This document shows, one piece after another, positions 19,824 through 29,341 of a DNA stretch of 64,000 nt. This stretch comes from Methanosalsum zhilinae DSM 4017 (lineage in GTDB: Archaea; Halobacteriota; Methanosarcinia; Methanosarcinales; Methanosarcinaceae). Under the pieces are notes generated by a model that searched no databases, was not told the DNA's origin, and was given only the letters and a program-made list of their open reading frames with translations. Position 1 is the stretch's first letter. Each line of letters opens with the position of its first letter. Position numbers and translations under genes: made by a program. The stretch is from NCBI RefSeq assembly GCF_000217995.1, contig NC_015676.1, positions 2,029,708-2,093,707 of the forward strand, written 5' to 3'.

Positions 19824-20354
19824 TCATTTCGAGCTATTGCGAACCATTATATTGAGTTTGAGTTTTGTAACTGGTTCCAGTTTTTTCCATTCAACAACTG
19901 CATCATCTTCAAATGTGCACTCCTGAACTGTACGATCCAGAAGTTTTCCATCGACCTCATAGACAAAAAAGCCTTCTTCACCATCTGTAGATACGATCAC
20001 TTCCCTATCTCCTACTTTCCTCATTTCAATAGAAGAAACCCTCTTCAATGCATCCAGCAGGCTTTCACCAGGATTTACCTCAACATCCTTTTCCGGAGCA
20101 AAATGATCAAGTACATGATAGAGACCCTTTGTATCCGCTTTTAGAATATGGGAATTTCCAAATATTTCTCTTGTAACAAGTCCTGCATCTTCAAGTATCC
20201 TTACATGCTTCAATGCAACAGGTACTGAAATATTGAGTTTTTTTGCAATTCCTGTTATATGCATTTCATTATTGCATACAATATGCAAAATATTCAGACG
20301 GGTGACACATCCAAGTGCTTTGAATATCTTTTTGGTTTTTTCAGATTCGTTCAT
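19824..20354 (-). CDS. Winged-helix regulator with C-terminal DUF4430-like domain
   Basis: A 176-residue protein. Residues about 5-75 form an ArsR-like winged helix (FKALGCVTRLNILHIV, then ITGIAKKLNISVPVALKHV). Residues about 95-170 match the pattern of DUF4430, a beta-grasp domain related to the C-terminal domain of transcobalamin and intrinsic factor: ESLLDALKRV, IVSTDGEEGFFVYEVDGK and FEDDAVVEWKKLEPV. No metal-binding cysteine cluster is seen. Its start overlaps the TIM-barrel gene by four bases, and that operon is divergent from the btuFCD-like importer. A corrinoid- or metal-responsive regulator of importer genes is a fair guess but is not shown by sequence. Confidence 0.8.
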   Translation of the reverse strand: MNESEKTKKIFKALGCVTRLNILHIVCNNEMHITGIAKKLNISVPVALKHVRILEDAGLVTREIFGNSHILKADTKGLYHVLDHFAPEKDVEVNPGESLLDALKRVSSIEMRKVGDREVIVSTDGEEGFFVYEVDGKLLDRTVQECTFEDDAVVEWKKLEPVTKLKLNIMVRNSSK

Positions 20355-21079
20355 GCCAGGACCATACCTTCATTCTCAATCGACTCAAGGCTCAACATTA
20401 CATCATTGTCAGAGTGATGCTCGAGTATTTTCATTGCCCTGTTATTTCTCAGTGCGCTGGCTATAGCTTTAAAATCAATACTACCTGACCCAACCGGAAG
20501 ATGTTCATCAGAGAGTCCGTTGTTGTCATGTACATGAAAGTGAGACACCGGCATCTCCAGAAACTCATTCAATCTTCCGGTTGTTGCTGCATGCCCTATA
20601 TCAAGTGCAAGATGGTGAGCCTTAAGATCCAGATCTGGTTGCTGGAAAACAAAGCAGTTCCAGTCAGCTGGCATATTTTCAATACATATTTTTACACCGG
20701 TTTCCTGTGTAAATGACTCCATTTCTTCAAGTGACCTGCTAAGCGAATCAAGGGCCTGTTCAACATCAATGGAATAGGTGAAATAGCCTGGGTGCAGAAC
20801 CATCACATCTGCATCTATCCTCTGGCAGGCATCCAGCATCTGCCCTACAAGTTCCACACTTGCTTTTCGTATAGGCTCCCTTATACATGCTATGTTAAGA
20901 TCAGTGCAGGGTGCATGCACTGCATATTTGAGATTAAAAGAGAGAGGGGTTTCTGTATCTTTTAGAATATCATGTGGACCTTCAGAAAATATTTCTGCGC
21001 ACTGGACCTTTCCCTCAATAGTTTCCAGTGCCTGATAAAGAGGAAACTGGCGATATGCATACGTTGAAATACCGATCAT
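20351..21079 (-). CDS. Sugar phosphate isomerase/epimerase-like TIM barrel
   Basis: The 242-residue protein belongs to the xylose-isomerase-like/AP-endonuclease 2 superfamily. Candidate metal ligands lie in YAVHAPCTDLN, VLHPGYF, CIENMP, LALDIGHA, HFHVHDNNG and ILEHHSD. The substrate cannot be named. It is the first gene of a two-gene operon with the winged-helix regulator and is transcribed away from btuF. Such pairing may mean it handles a ligand the regulator senses, or may be chance. Confidence 0.75.
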   Translation of the reverse strand: MIGISTYAYRQFPLYQALETIEGKVQCAEIFSEGPHDILKDTETPLSFNLKYAVHAPCTDLNIACIREPIRKASVELVGQMLDACQRIDADVMVLHPGYFTYSIDVEQALDSLSRSLEEMESFTQETGVKICIENMPADWNCFVFQQPDLDLKAHHLALDIGHAATTGRLNEFLEMPVSHFHVHDNNGLSDEHLPVGSGSIDFKAIASALRNNRAMKILEHHSDNDVMLSLESIENEGMVLA

Positions 21080-21176
21080 TGAAAATCTCCTGAATCTAAT
21101 TGGTGAAGTTGCTATGAGACACTAAATGTTATTTATTACTGAAAATTGGCTACCAAGTAATATAATGAATTGTTCA

Positions 21177-21269
21177 GGTAATAACCATTATCTTTAAGGG
21201 TAAAAATGTTGCCAGGTAACATATTTGATAATCATTGATAATTACCCTGCAGGATAGTGTATCTTACCC
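21177..21269. promoter_or_regulatory. Cluster of GGTAA/TTACC sites in the btuF control region
   Basis: Within 93 bases of the divergent spacer there are GGTAAT (21177), GGGTAA (21198), GGTAAC (21215), TTACCC (21242) and TTACCC (21264). The third lies in a near-perfect 15-bp palindrome, TGTTGCC-A-GGTAACA (21207-21221), and the fourth abuts CCTGCAGG. A TATA-like TTTATACC follows at about 21282. The same half sites occur before cbiM and cbiO, so this looks like an operator array. Confidence 0.5.
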
Positions 21270-21342
21270 ATAAAATGAGTGATTTATACCAACTGCTGAA
21301 TCCATATATACATACCAGATTGCAGCCAAGGGGTTTTGCAGA

Positions 21343-22356
21343 ATGAAAATTATCACATTAATCACAGTTTTACTCATAGCAGCAGCAATGATTCCTGCAG
21401 TACAGGCAGATAGTAGCCATTTTCCCATAACAATCACTGATGAAATGGGTAATGAGGTTACAATTGATAAAAAACCAGAAAGAATTGTATCGCTCTCACC
21501 CAGTAACACCGAGATTCTCTTTGCTGTTGGTGCAGGTGATCAGGTAGTTGGAGTTACCGATTATTCAGATTATCCACCTCAGGTAGAGGAACTGCCACTT
21601 GTGGGAGGATTCTACAGTCTCAGCATTGAAAGGGTAGTCTCCCTTGAACCGGATCTGATTGTTGCACAGGTTGGCAACGGTGAGGATACAGTGAACATGC
21701 TAAAGGATATCGGTTTTCCTGTGATTGTTCTCAATCCTGAAACTGTTCATGATATAATTACAGGAATAGAGATTGTGGGAGATGCAACCGGCAACAGTGA
21801 AACTGCGAGGGTGCTTGCAACAGGCATGAGTGAACATATTGATAGCATTTCCAGTAAGAACAAACATATTGCAGAGGAAGATAGGCCAGGTGTACTCTAT
21901 GTTGTCTGGTTTGATCCAATCTATGTTGCTGGAAAGAATACATATCCAGGTGATCTTATCGAAATGGTGGGAGGTAAAAATATAATTACTGCAGAGGGAT
22001 GGCCAATAGCCAGCCTGGAGGATATTGTTGCAGCCAACCCGGAAATCATTATATGTTCAAGCATGGCAACAGGGTCTGATGTTATTGCAGAAACCATAAA
22101 GAAAAATCCACTTATGGCACAGACAGATGCAGTCAAAAATGGAAATGTGTTTGCAGTTGAGGAGCCCAGTACCATAGAACGACCTGGGCCAAGAATAGTC
22201 CAGGGTATAGACAGTCTGCATGAATACATGTCATCCTACAAGCAGCAGAACAATAACAGTGCTGATGCCGATATTCCACGGATGAATGGTGCTGGTATAC
22301 TTGCAGCACTGTCCATGATGTTGCTGGTATATACTGCAAAATGCAGAAAAAAATGA
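21343..22356 (+). CDS. btuF: Corrinoid/cobalamin ABC transporter substrate-binding protein (BtuF type)
   Basis: The 337-residue protein has a signal peptide (ITVLLIAAAMIPAVQA), a class III binding-protein body with the family opening PITITDEMGNEVTIDKKPERIVSLSPSNTEILFAVG, and a C-terminal membrane helix with a CRKK tail that anchors it to the cell. This fold serves BtuF and siderophore/heme receptors. Corrinoid is preferred because of the nearby cobalt and corrin genes. It is the first gene of a three-gene importer operon. Confidence 0.8.
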   Translation: MKIITLITVLLIAAAMIPAVQADSSHFPITITDEMGNEVTIDKKPERIVSLSPSNTEILFAVGAGDQVVGVTDYSDYPPQVEELPLVGGFYSLSIERVVSLEPDLIVAQVGNGEDTVNMLKDIGFPVIVLNPETVHDIITGIEIVGDATGNSETARVLATGMSEHIDSISSKNKHIAEEDRPGVLYVVWFDPIYVAGKNTYPGDLIEMVGGKNIITAEGWPIASLEDIVAANPEIIICSSMATGSDVIAETIKKNPLMAQTDAVKNGNVFAVEEPSTIERPGPRIVQGIDSLHEYMSSYKQQNNNSADADIPRMNGAGILAALSMMLLVYTAKCRKK

Positions 22357-22383
22357 TCAAATTAAAAGTTTTCAAGAGGCCTC

Positions 22384-23421
22384 ATGCTCAAGTCCAGAAA
22401 AACAGCTATTCCTGTACTATTACTGCTTCTTACAGTAACAATAACAGTAAGTACAGCTATCGGCTCCACAAAAATATCTCCATTTATCACGGCACAGATA
22501 ATGCTCAATTCATTTCTTGAGTTGCTGCTACTGTCAAAATATACGGGCATATATGTCAGTATTCAGGGTGCCTGGAGTACAAGTCAGGAAATCATTGTGA
22601 CACAGATACGCATGCCCAGAGTGATACTTGCAGTTCTTGTGGGAGCCTCACTTGCTACTGCAGGATGTGTAATGCAGGCACTTTTCAAGAATCCAATGGC
22701 AGATCCATATATAATAGGCATGTCATCCGGAGCTGCACTTGGTGCATCGGTTGCATTCTTTTTCAACATGCCAGTCCAGGTCACCTCATTTATTGTTACT
22801 GCAGTTACCATATTTGTGGTTTATAACATAGCCAGAGTTGATGGAAAGGTCCCCACAGATACACTTCTGCTGGCTGGAATTGCTGTAGGATTTTTCCTAT
22901 CTGCGATCACATCCTTTATAATATACCTCTCCCACTCCCCGCAAAACATAATATACTGGATGATGGGAGGATTCTGGAATTCCACATGGAACCGAGTATA
23001 TATCACAGCAGCTCTGGCAATTATAGGAATAGTGGCCCTGTACCGGCATTCATGGAGTCTTAATGTCATGCTCCTGGGTGAGGAGCAGGCCCATCATCTG
23101 GGAATCAATATAGAGTATGTGAAAAAAGAGGTTTTGATATTTTCAGCCCTTATAACCGCTGCTGCAGTGTCAGTCAGTGGAATCATAGGATTTGTAGGCC
23201 TTATTATACCTCATATTATGCGAATAATAGTAGGACCCGATCATCGGATTCTTCTGCCAGCCTCAACCATTGCAGGAGCTATTTTTCTGGTATTTTCAGA
23301 TACCATAGCCAGAACTGCGATGAATTCAGTGGAACTTCCTGTAGGAATAATTACAGCCATGTTCGGTGCACCATTTTTCATATATCTTTTAAGGAAGAGG
23401 AGGAAAAAAATCTATGCTTGA
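22384..23421 (+). CDS. btuC: Corrinoid ABC transporter permease (BtuC/FecCD family)
   Basis: The 345-residue membrane protein has about nine or ten helices. Family marks are the IRMPRVILAVLVGASLATAGCVMQ stretch near residue 80, PLADP-like NPMADPYIIGMSSGAALGA and the late GFVGLIIPHIMR. It pairs with the binding protein upstream and overlaps the ATPase gene by eight bases. The substrate is inferred from context, as the family also moves iron chelates. Confidence 0.85.
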   Translation: MLKSRKTAIPVLLLLLTVTITVSTAIGSTKISPFITAQIMLNSFLELLLLSKYTGIYVSIQGAWSTSQEIIVTQIRMPRVILAVLVGASLATAGCVMQALFKNPMADPYIIGMSSGAALGASVAFFFNMPVQVTSFIVTAVTIFVVYNIARVDGKVPTDTLLLAGIAVGFFLSAITSFIIYLSHSPQNIIYWMMGGFWNSTWNRVYITAALAIIGIVALYRHSWSLNVMLLGEEQAHHLGINIEYVKKEVLIFSALITAAAVSVSGIIGFVGLIIPHIMRIIVGPDHRILLPASTIAGAIFLVFSDTIARTAMNSVELPVGIITAMFGAPFFIYLLRKRRKKIYA

Positions 23422-24217
23422 GGTCAGAGATTTATGTATTGGTTACTCAAACAAACCAATCCTGAAAAATATCAATATCAGTGTAAAGAAAGGGGAAATG
23501 CTGGGTATAGTCGGACCAAATGGTACAGGTAAGACAACACTTCTCAGATCCATCAACAATTTTCTAAAGCCTGAATCCGGGGCTGTTCTGATAGATGGAA
23601 AAGATATCAGAAATATGCAGCCCAGGGAAATTGCCAGCAAAATAGCAGTGGTTTCACAGAATATCACTGTAAATTTTGAGTTTACAGTTGAGGATATAGT
23701 AATGATGGGACGCACTCCCTATATAAAGGGATCTGAAACCAGTAAGGATTTTGAAATAGTTCGGGATGCAATGGAAAAAACAAATACCTACAGTTTCAGG
23801 GAAAGGATTGCAACTACCTTAAGTGGTGGTGAATTGCAGAGAGTGATAATTGCACGAGCTCTTGCCCAGACCCCTGAGATTCTGCTTCTTGATGAACCCA
23901 CTTCACATCTTGATATTGCACATCAGGTAGAGATACTCAATCTTGTCAAAAGCATTGCAAGAAAAGACATTGCTGTGATAACTGTGATCCATGACCTCAA
24001 TATGGCAGCTCATTACTGTGATAAGATCTGCATGCTCTATGGTGGAGAGATTCTTGCAAATGGTGAAACCTCCCAGGTTCTCTCACCTGTCAATATAGAA
24101 CATGCATTCAAGATTCCGGTAGAGGTTAAAATACTGGAACATACAAATTCAGTTCATATATTCCCTGTAATATCTGCAATGGACCAAAACTGCAGAACAA
24201 CGGTCAACCCGCTATGA
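23414..24217 (+). CDS. btuD: Corrinoid ABC transporter ATPase (BtuD/FecE family)
   Basis: The 267-residue ATPase has Walker A GPNGTGKTT, Q-loop VVSQNI, signature TLSGGELQRVIIARAL, Walker B ILLLDEPTSHLD and a switch His in VIHDLN. It energises the BtuFC-type importer. It ends eight bases before the converging wrbA gene. All motifs are intact. Confidence 0.87.
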   Translation: MLEVRDLCIGYSNKPILKNINISVKKGEMLGIVGPNGTGKTTLLRSINNFLKPESGAVLIDGKDIRNMQPREIASKIAVVSQNITVNFEFTVEDIVMMGRTPYIKGSETSKDFEIVRDAMEKTNTYSFRERIATTLSGGELQRVIIARALAQTPEILLLDEPTSHLDIAHQVEILNLVKSIARKDIAVITVIHDLNMAAHYCDKICMLYGGEILANGETSQVLSPVNIEHAFKIPVEVKILEHTNSVHIFPVISAMDQNCRTTVNPL

Positions 24218-24225
24218 AACAGAAT

Positions 24226-24837
24226 TTATTCCACCATTTTTTTGGTGATCTCTGCCACATGTCTTCCCTGAAATTTTGCAACTGAGAGTTCATTCTCACT
24301 GGGATATCTGCTGCCATCGGGTGCTGCAATGGTAGAAGCACCATACGGACCACCACCGCTCACCTCATCCATTACAGATATTCCAGGTACTGAGTAAGGA
24401 ACCCCAGCTATAATCATTCCATGATGCAGCAAGGTTGTATGAAAGCTGAGAATTGTTGCCTCCTGGCCGCCATGCTGGGTTGCAGTGGATGTGAATACAC
24501 TTCCAACCTTGCCAACAAGCGCACCTTTCTGCCACAAACTGCCTGTAGCATCAAGAAAAGCCCTCATCTGGGCAGTCATCATACCATACCTGGTCGGCAC
24601 GCCAAAAATTGTTGCATCGCCTTTTGCAAGATCATCTACTGTTGCAACAGGGATATGGGAGAACATTCTTTTGGTCTCTGTTGCCCCCATTTTATCCAGA
24701 ACCTCCTCTGAAAGCATTTCCTCGACCTGCATCAGTTTGACATCGCTTCCTTTAACCTCTGCTGCCCCTTCTGCTACAGCTTCTGCCATTCTGTATATAT
24801 GGCCGTATATACTGTGAAATATCACGTTTATCTTCAT
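24226..24837 (-). CDS. wrbA: WrbA-type NAD(P)H:quinone oxidoreductase
   Basis: The 203-residue flavodoxin-like protein has the phosphate-binding loop [31 protein letters not shown] and the ATQHGGQE loop typical of WrbA. Such enzymes bind FMN and reduce quinones by two electrons, limiting oxygen radicals. The gene is monocistronic, with a possible RBS before the ATG. Confidence 0.92.
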   Translation of the reverse strand: MKINVIFHSIYGHIYRMAEAVAEGAAEVKGSDVKLMQVEEMLSEEVLDKMGATETKRMFSHIPVATVDDLAKGDATIFGVPTRYGMMTAQMRAFLDATGSLWQKGALVGKVGSVFTSTATQHGGQEATILSFHTTLLHHGMIIAGVPYSVPGISVMDEVSGGGPYGASTIAAPDGSRYPSENELSVAKFQGRHVAEITKKMVE

Positions 24838-24889
24838 TCCAAACCCCCAGTAAATTTGAAAAAGCGGGTCATTTATCTACCAGTCTGAT

Positions 24890-26827
24890 TTACTTTTTTC
24901 CAATATCAGGAATTCCAACACCTACCACCACAACATGAGTCTCCATTGGAGGATGGGGCCAGCCTTCAGGTGACAGTCTTTTCTCTCTTGTTTTAATTTC
25001 AATCTGATCATCGTTGAATCCACATTCTGACATGTATCTGGATATAATATCCCTCCCATGGCTTCTTGCAAAATCAAGTGCCTGAATATACTCATCAAAT
25101 TTGTACCTTCCAGCACTTGAAAAAACCAGGAAATTTTCATCCGGATGAGTCATGGATTCAGGTTTGATCATTATCTCGACTCTCTTGATACCTTTTCCAA
25201 AAAGTGCACCTGCAGCATTACCAACATGAGCAAACTCAGGGACAGTGATATCAGCATCAATTATATTCTTCAGGTCCTGATCATATGCTTTCACAGGTCC
25301 TCCAAGAAGCACTACAGGTAAATCCAGTTTGAACCGTACATGTTCACTTTCAGCAAGCATTTCCTCAATTCCCTCACAAGGAATCATTGGCAGCATAAAG
25401 GTCAACAGATGGTATGCCATGTTTTGGGTGAATCTCTTCTTCACATAGGTACAGAATTCATATTTCTGCATGTGGGCCAGTTTGGATATTCTGTCAGCTC
25501 CAGCAAGTGAAGCATCCCTGCTCCATTGTGTATATTCTCCGAGAACATGGAGAACATCTGTTGGGGTAAAACCAATTGCCTGGACCAGTCTTTTTCTGAT
25601 CAGTGCATCCATCACCTGTGAGGCAGGAGGTTTTGAGGTCAGATTTGCAATATCTCCAAAGGAGAGAGGGTCATCACCTATAACCCTTAAAAGGTTCTTT
25701 TCTGAAGTTGTCAACTCCCCTGCTTTCCTTCCAGTTCTTACAAAAAATTTCGTTGGCTGGATATTCTCATCAAGTGTACTTCTTGGGGTGGGTTGATCAC
25801 GTTTGAGTTTTTCCAGAAAGCCCTGATATTTAACAGCAGCATAGCATAGAGGGATAACCCTTTTTGGGCCTATAAAAGCCTTCCTGTCCTTGACCCAGAT
25901 ATGACTGTCTCCTCCCATGGCCGAAGTTTCCATTCTTGTGGCCCGGACTCGGGTCTTCCAGCCTCCAACAACAGCACCAGTTTCGCTCAGTTCAGGTACG
26001 CCCTTTGACAGAATGGATACATCTGTACTGGTACCCCCCACATCAATAACAGCACATGTGTCCATTCCGGTAAGAAAAGATGCCCCTACCAGGCTTGCAG
26101 CAGGACCTGAAAAAATGGTTTCTATAGGTTTTTCAAGTGCATCTTTGATCCCTATCACCGACCCATCACATTTGAGCATCAACATCCTGGCATCGATTCC
26201 GCGATTTTTTACTGCTGAGATGGTGGCCTGTATGAATTTCTGGGTTATGGGAATGAGACGGGCATTGAGGGTGGCGGTTACTGCCCTTTCATATACTCCA
26301 ATATCCTGGGATAGTTCATGACCGCATACCACCGGCATATCCGTCATTTCCTGAACTATTTTTTTAGCTTCCAGTTCATGTTCAGGGTTTCGTATACTGA
26401 AATAGGATGATACTGCAAAGGCAGAAACCTTGCTCTTTGTTTTTTTGACAAATGATCTTATATTGCCTGGGTCAAGGGATTCGAGTTCTTCACCATTACT
26501 ATCATGTCCTCCACTGGAATGCAGAATATCTGCTGCAGGGTACTGCCTGTGAGGGTGATCTCCCAGCAGAATCAGTGCCACAGGATCTCCTGTCCCCTCA
26601 AGCACAGTATTTGTTGCCAGAGTAGTGGATACAGAAACAAGATGCACATCTGAAAGCATTGAGGGATCAAGCCCATCGATTGCATTCTCTATACCTTCAA
26701 GCATATCAGGGTAGGTTGTCATTGATTTGTTATATTCGACTATCGACCCATCAGAATCTCTTACTATAATAGCATCAGTATACGTGCCTCCTGCATCTAT
26801 ACCCAGACTGTATTGCATAAATTTCAC
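24890..26827 (-). CDS. Hydantoinase/oxoprolinase family protein
   Basis: The 645-residue protein is of the HyuA/oxoprolinase-A group: LGIDAGGTYTDAI at the N-terminus (phosphate-1 loop of the ASKHA fold), STTLATNTVLEG, SGPAASLVGASF and CAVIDVGGTSTDVSI. Family members hydrolyse hydantoins or 5-oxoproline with ATP, often with a HyuB partner, which is not here. Similar stand-alone genes occur in methanogens and their substrate is not established. It has no obvious operon partner; wrbA follows 52 bases downstream on the same strand. Confidence 0.8.
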   Translation of the reverse strand: MKFMQYSLGIDAGGTYTDAIIVRDSDGSIVEYNKSMTTYPDMLEGIENAIDGLDPSMLSDVHLVSVSTTLATNTVLEGTGDPVALILLGDHPHRQYPAADILHSSGGHDSNGEELESLDPGNIRSFVKKTKSKVSAFAVSSYFSIRNPEHELEAKKIVQEMTDMPVVCGHELSQDIGVYERAVTATLNARLIPITQKFIQATISAVKNRGIDARMLMLKCDGSVIGIKDALEKPIETIFSGPAASLVGASFLTGMDTCAVIDVGGTSTDVSILSKGVPELSETGAVVGGWKTRVRATRMETSAMGGDSHIWVKDRKAFIGPKRVIPLCYAAVKYQGFLEKLKRDQPTPRSTLDENIQPTKFFVRTGRKAGELTTSEKNLLRVIGDDPLSFGDIANLTSKPPASQVMDALIRKRLVQAIGFTPTDVLHVLGEYTQWSRDASLAGADRISKLAHMQKYEFCTYVKKRFTQNMAYHLLTFMLPMIPCEGIEEMLAESEHVRFKLDLPVVLLGGPVKAYDQDLKNIIDADITVPEFAHVGNAAGALFGKGIKRVEIMIKPESMTHPDENFLVFSSAGRYKFDEYIQALDFARSHGRDIISRYMSECGFNDDQIEIKTREKRLSPEGWPHPPMETHVVVVGVGIPDIGKK

Positions 26828-27113
26828 TCCTATAAGTATAATGTAATCATATAATAAAAATGTAAATATAATAGTATGATTTCAGTAACAAAAAGGCAAC
26901 TATATAGATATTTTACATTGATATACATCAGCTATGGTAAGCAATTCGTTTCCCCTTCATCTCTCTTCAGATAGCTGTCACTCATTAATAGCCTCAGGCT
27001 ATATACAAAGAAAATTGAACAATTTTGTTATTACAATGCGTCGAATAGTAGTAAGATATAAAGATGTTTCTATTACATTCAAAATGGAATTCATTGCCAA
27101 AAATATATAATAA
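26828..27113. other. Non-coding spacer with a short inverted repeat
   Basis: This is AT-rich sequence between the hydantoinase start and the mtaB1 terminator. It contains the inverted repeat ATAGCCT-C-AGGCTAT (26988-27002) and TATA-like runs close to the hydantoinase gene. I see no coding frame. Confidence 0.4.
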
Positions 27114-27135
27114 CTGCAATCCATAAGGATTGCAG
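27114..27135 (-). terminator. Terminator hairpin of the mtaC1-mtaB1 operon
   Basis: Arms CTGCAATCC and GGATTGCAG with a four-base loop form a perfect nine-pair stem 37 bases after the mtaB1 stop codon. On the minus strand it is followed by TTATTATATATTTTT, which fits transcription termination. Confidence 0.7.
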
Positions 27136-27171
27136 TTTTCTTCTGGTAGGAAATACAGGTTCAAGCAAGGA

Positions 27172-28560
27172 TCAGAGTCCGTAGTTCTTCTCAGGACGGA
27201 AGACCTTGACCTCTGATTTATATTTCTCCATGGAGTCGCTCATGAACTGATCCTTGTCATCTGTAAGAGCCTCCAGGTCTGCCTTGGCTTTTGCAAGTGC
27301 ATTGTCCTCGAATCTGGTCAGTTCAAGGTTGCCTTTCTTACCCTGATCCAGAAGCTTGCAGCATTCCAGAGCTGCATTCTTTGCACGCAGGTACAGGTCA
27401 TCCCCGTTCTTTGCAATTGCCTGACCAATCTTGAAAGCATTGTCGTAAGCAAGGATATAGCCCTGTGGATCTCTGTATCTGTCAGAAGCAACAAACATGT
27501 CCCTCAGGATTTTTTCATTGCCTGATTTGAGTGCAACATTCATCAGTGTACAGTCATAGCCAAGGGTTTCTGCCCAGCACTGTACTGATGTACCACCAAA
27601 TTCTCCGTGATATTCAACGGATTCATTGGACCACAGGTCACAGCACTGCATGATCAGGTTACCGACCACATCTGAGTGTGCATCTGTTGAGGTCTTACCT
27701 TCCTGAGATATTGGAACACCTGCTATTGATTTGACAATTGTGTTCTCATAACCACAGTCCTTTCCTGGGCCTGTTGCACCTGCTTCATATGCCACAAGTG
27801 ACCTTGAGGCAGCAACTGAACGGGCAATGATTGCCAGAGTGTGGGCAAGGTTCTTGTCAAGCAGACCACCTGCTATAAACATAGCAGTATTTGCCTGGGC
27901 ACAGTCTGTATCACCGGCTGGAACAACATTGTTTTTCTTTGCGACTTTTGCAATGTCCTGCCAGATATATTCCATATCCATTGCACCCAGACATCCAATA
28001 CCATACAGTACACCCTGCATGTCGTTTCTCAGGATTGCGTGGTCAAATACCTCTTTACCTCCCATTGTTTCAATGGACAGTAGGTCGGCTCCCTTTGAAG
28101 CAACCTCATCAAATGCCTCCATGAGTACTGAGTATTTGTCACCCCTTAATTCAAGGTAGTCACGGTCCTCACGAATGTCACCTGGTGTGTGTCTTAGTGC
28201 ACATTTGATACCATACTCTTCATGGAACTCTTCCATGATGGTTTTCTGGGCATGTGCAACTTCTCCACCCCACTTGGGGTTGTTGGTCATCTGCTGGACA
28301 TGTTCGGTTTCCAGAACAACTCCCGGGAATCCTACCTGAACCATTCTGGACATAATGTCTGTGGTGATTTTTTCATATTCCCTTACAAGCTTTTCCTTGG
28401 ATTCACCTGCAGCAGGTCTTGGGGCATAGTTCACCTCGGGTGTGGTATATCCTGCTCCGATCTCAAGACCAAGTCCGGCTTTAACAGGTTTTGGAGATTT
28501 TCCAAAGATCATTTCGTCGGCACTGCCATAGGCCATCTTAGTAAATCTTTTAACTGCCAT
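27172..28560 (-). CDS. mtaB: Methanol:corrinoid methyltransferase MtaB, copy 1
   Basis: The protein of 462 residues is a full-length MtaB, a TIM-barrel zinc enzyme that moves the methyl group of methanol to the corrinoid on MtaC. Zinc ligands known from the Methanosarcina barkeri enzyme can be placed as Glu in LLSIETMGGKE, Cys in DTDCAQAN and Cys in GKDCGYEN. The start is the ATG encoding MAVKRFTKMAY, with GAGGTGA five bases before it; the GTG three codons earlier is part of that site. It follows mtaC1 by 12 bases. It is closely related to mtaB2 (29844-31229). Confidence 0.97.
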   Translation of the reverse strand: MAVKRFTKMAYGSADEMIFGKSPKPVKAGLGLEIGAGYTTPEVNYAPRPAAGESKEKLVREYEKITTDIMSRMVQVGFPGVVLETEHVQQMTNNPKWGGEVAHAQKTIMEEFHEEYGIKCALRHTPGDIREDRDYLELRGDKYSVLMEAFDEVASKGADLLSIETMGGKEVFDHAILRNDMQGVLYGIGCLGAMDMEYIWQDIAKVAKKNNVVPAGDTDCAQANTAMFIAGGLLDKNLAHTLAIIARSVAASRSLVAYEAGATGPGKDCGYENTIVKSIAGVPISQEGKTSTDAHSDVVGNLIMQCCDLWSNESVEYHGEFGGTSVQCWAETLGYDCTLMNVALKSGNEKILRDMFVASDRYRDPQGYILAYDNAFKIGQAIAKNGDDLYLRAKNAALECCKLLDQGKKGNLELTRFEDNALAKAKADLEALTDDKDQFMSDSMEKYKSEVKVFRPEKNYGL

Positions 28561-28572
28561 TTTGATCACCTC

Positions 28573-29337
28573 TTAATGTTGATGGAACTGCTCCCTCAGC
28601 TTACCAATATCTCCACCACTCTTGAGTATAGCATTGGCCATCTTTACAGCATCATTTGCTTCCTCGCCATATACTCCGAGTTCGTACTGTTCCACAAAGT
28701 CCTGGTTGACTGCTCCGCCACCACACTGGAATGGAACCTTCACACCACTCTCAACCAGTCTGTCATTGATCTGTTTGAAAGCGAACATGGTGGTTGTCAT
28801 CAGGGCTGTGCCAGTCAGCATCAGAGGTTTCTCTTTCTTGACAGCAGAGATGACTTCCTCTACAGGAACATCTCTTCCAAGGTCCACAACATCATATCCT
28901 GCTGCTCTTAACAGTGCAGCAACGATGTTTTTACCGATGTCGTGTACGTCACCCTCTGCCACATGGCAGACGACTTTACCTTTTGCCTCATGTGTTTTGC
29001 TTGATTTGGATTTACAGTAGTCAATACCTTCAAGCATTGCATCTGCAGACATCATCACGTTTGGCAGGAATATTACACCGTCATCATATAGCTTGCTGAC
29101 AACGTTCATTCCTGTCATCAGATCCTTTATAAGATCAATCGGATCCTTCCCGCCACTTATAGCCTTATCAAGACCTGCAATTACTTCATCTTCATCGCCC
29201 TCAAAGATTGCCTGTGCAATCGAGCGAACTGGCTCTTCTTTTGGATAAAGTTCTGCAGCAGCCTCTTCGGGTGCCATTTCCTTTTCCAATTTTACATTGT
29301 ATCGTACCAGAATATCACTGGGTTTTACTTCTATCAT
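28573..29337 (-). CDS. mtaC: Methanol corrinoid protein MtaC, copy 1
   Basis: The 254-residue protein has a helical cap (about 1-115) and a B12-binding Rossmann domain. EGDVHDIGK places the cobalt-ligating histidine at residue 132, and SGTALMTTTM-like LTGTALMTTTM and CGGGAV line the nucleotide tail. It carries the methyl group between MtaB and MtaA. The ATG has GGGAG before it, and the long leader upstream carries the hairpin and two sequence blocks described separately. Confidence 0.97.
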   Translation of the reverse strand: MIEVKPSDILVRYNVKLEKEMAPEEAAAELYPKEEPVRSIAQAIFEGDEDEVIAGLDKAISGGKDPIDLIKDLMTGMNVVSKLYDDGVIFLPNVMMSADAMLEGIDYCKSKSSKTHEAKGKVVCHVAEGDVHDIGKNIVAALLRAAGYDVVDLGRDVPVEEVISAVKKEKPLMLTGTALMTTTMFAFKQINDRLVESGVKVPFQCGGGAVNQDFVEQYELGVYGEEANDAVKMANAILKSGGDIGKLREQFHQH

Positions 29338-29341
29338 GCCA

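Noticed and set aside
28222-28911. A 229-codon open frame antisense to mtaB1 and mtaC1
   Set aside because: It follows the codon periodicity of the true genes on the other strand, has no ribosome site and gives a low-complexity, Cys/Phe/His-rich protein with no recognisable motif.
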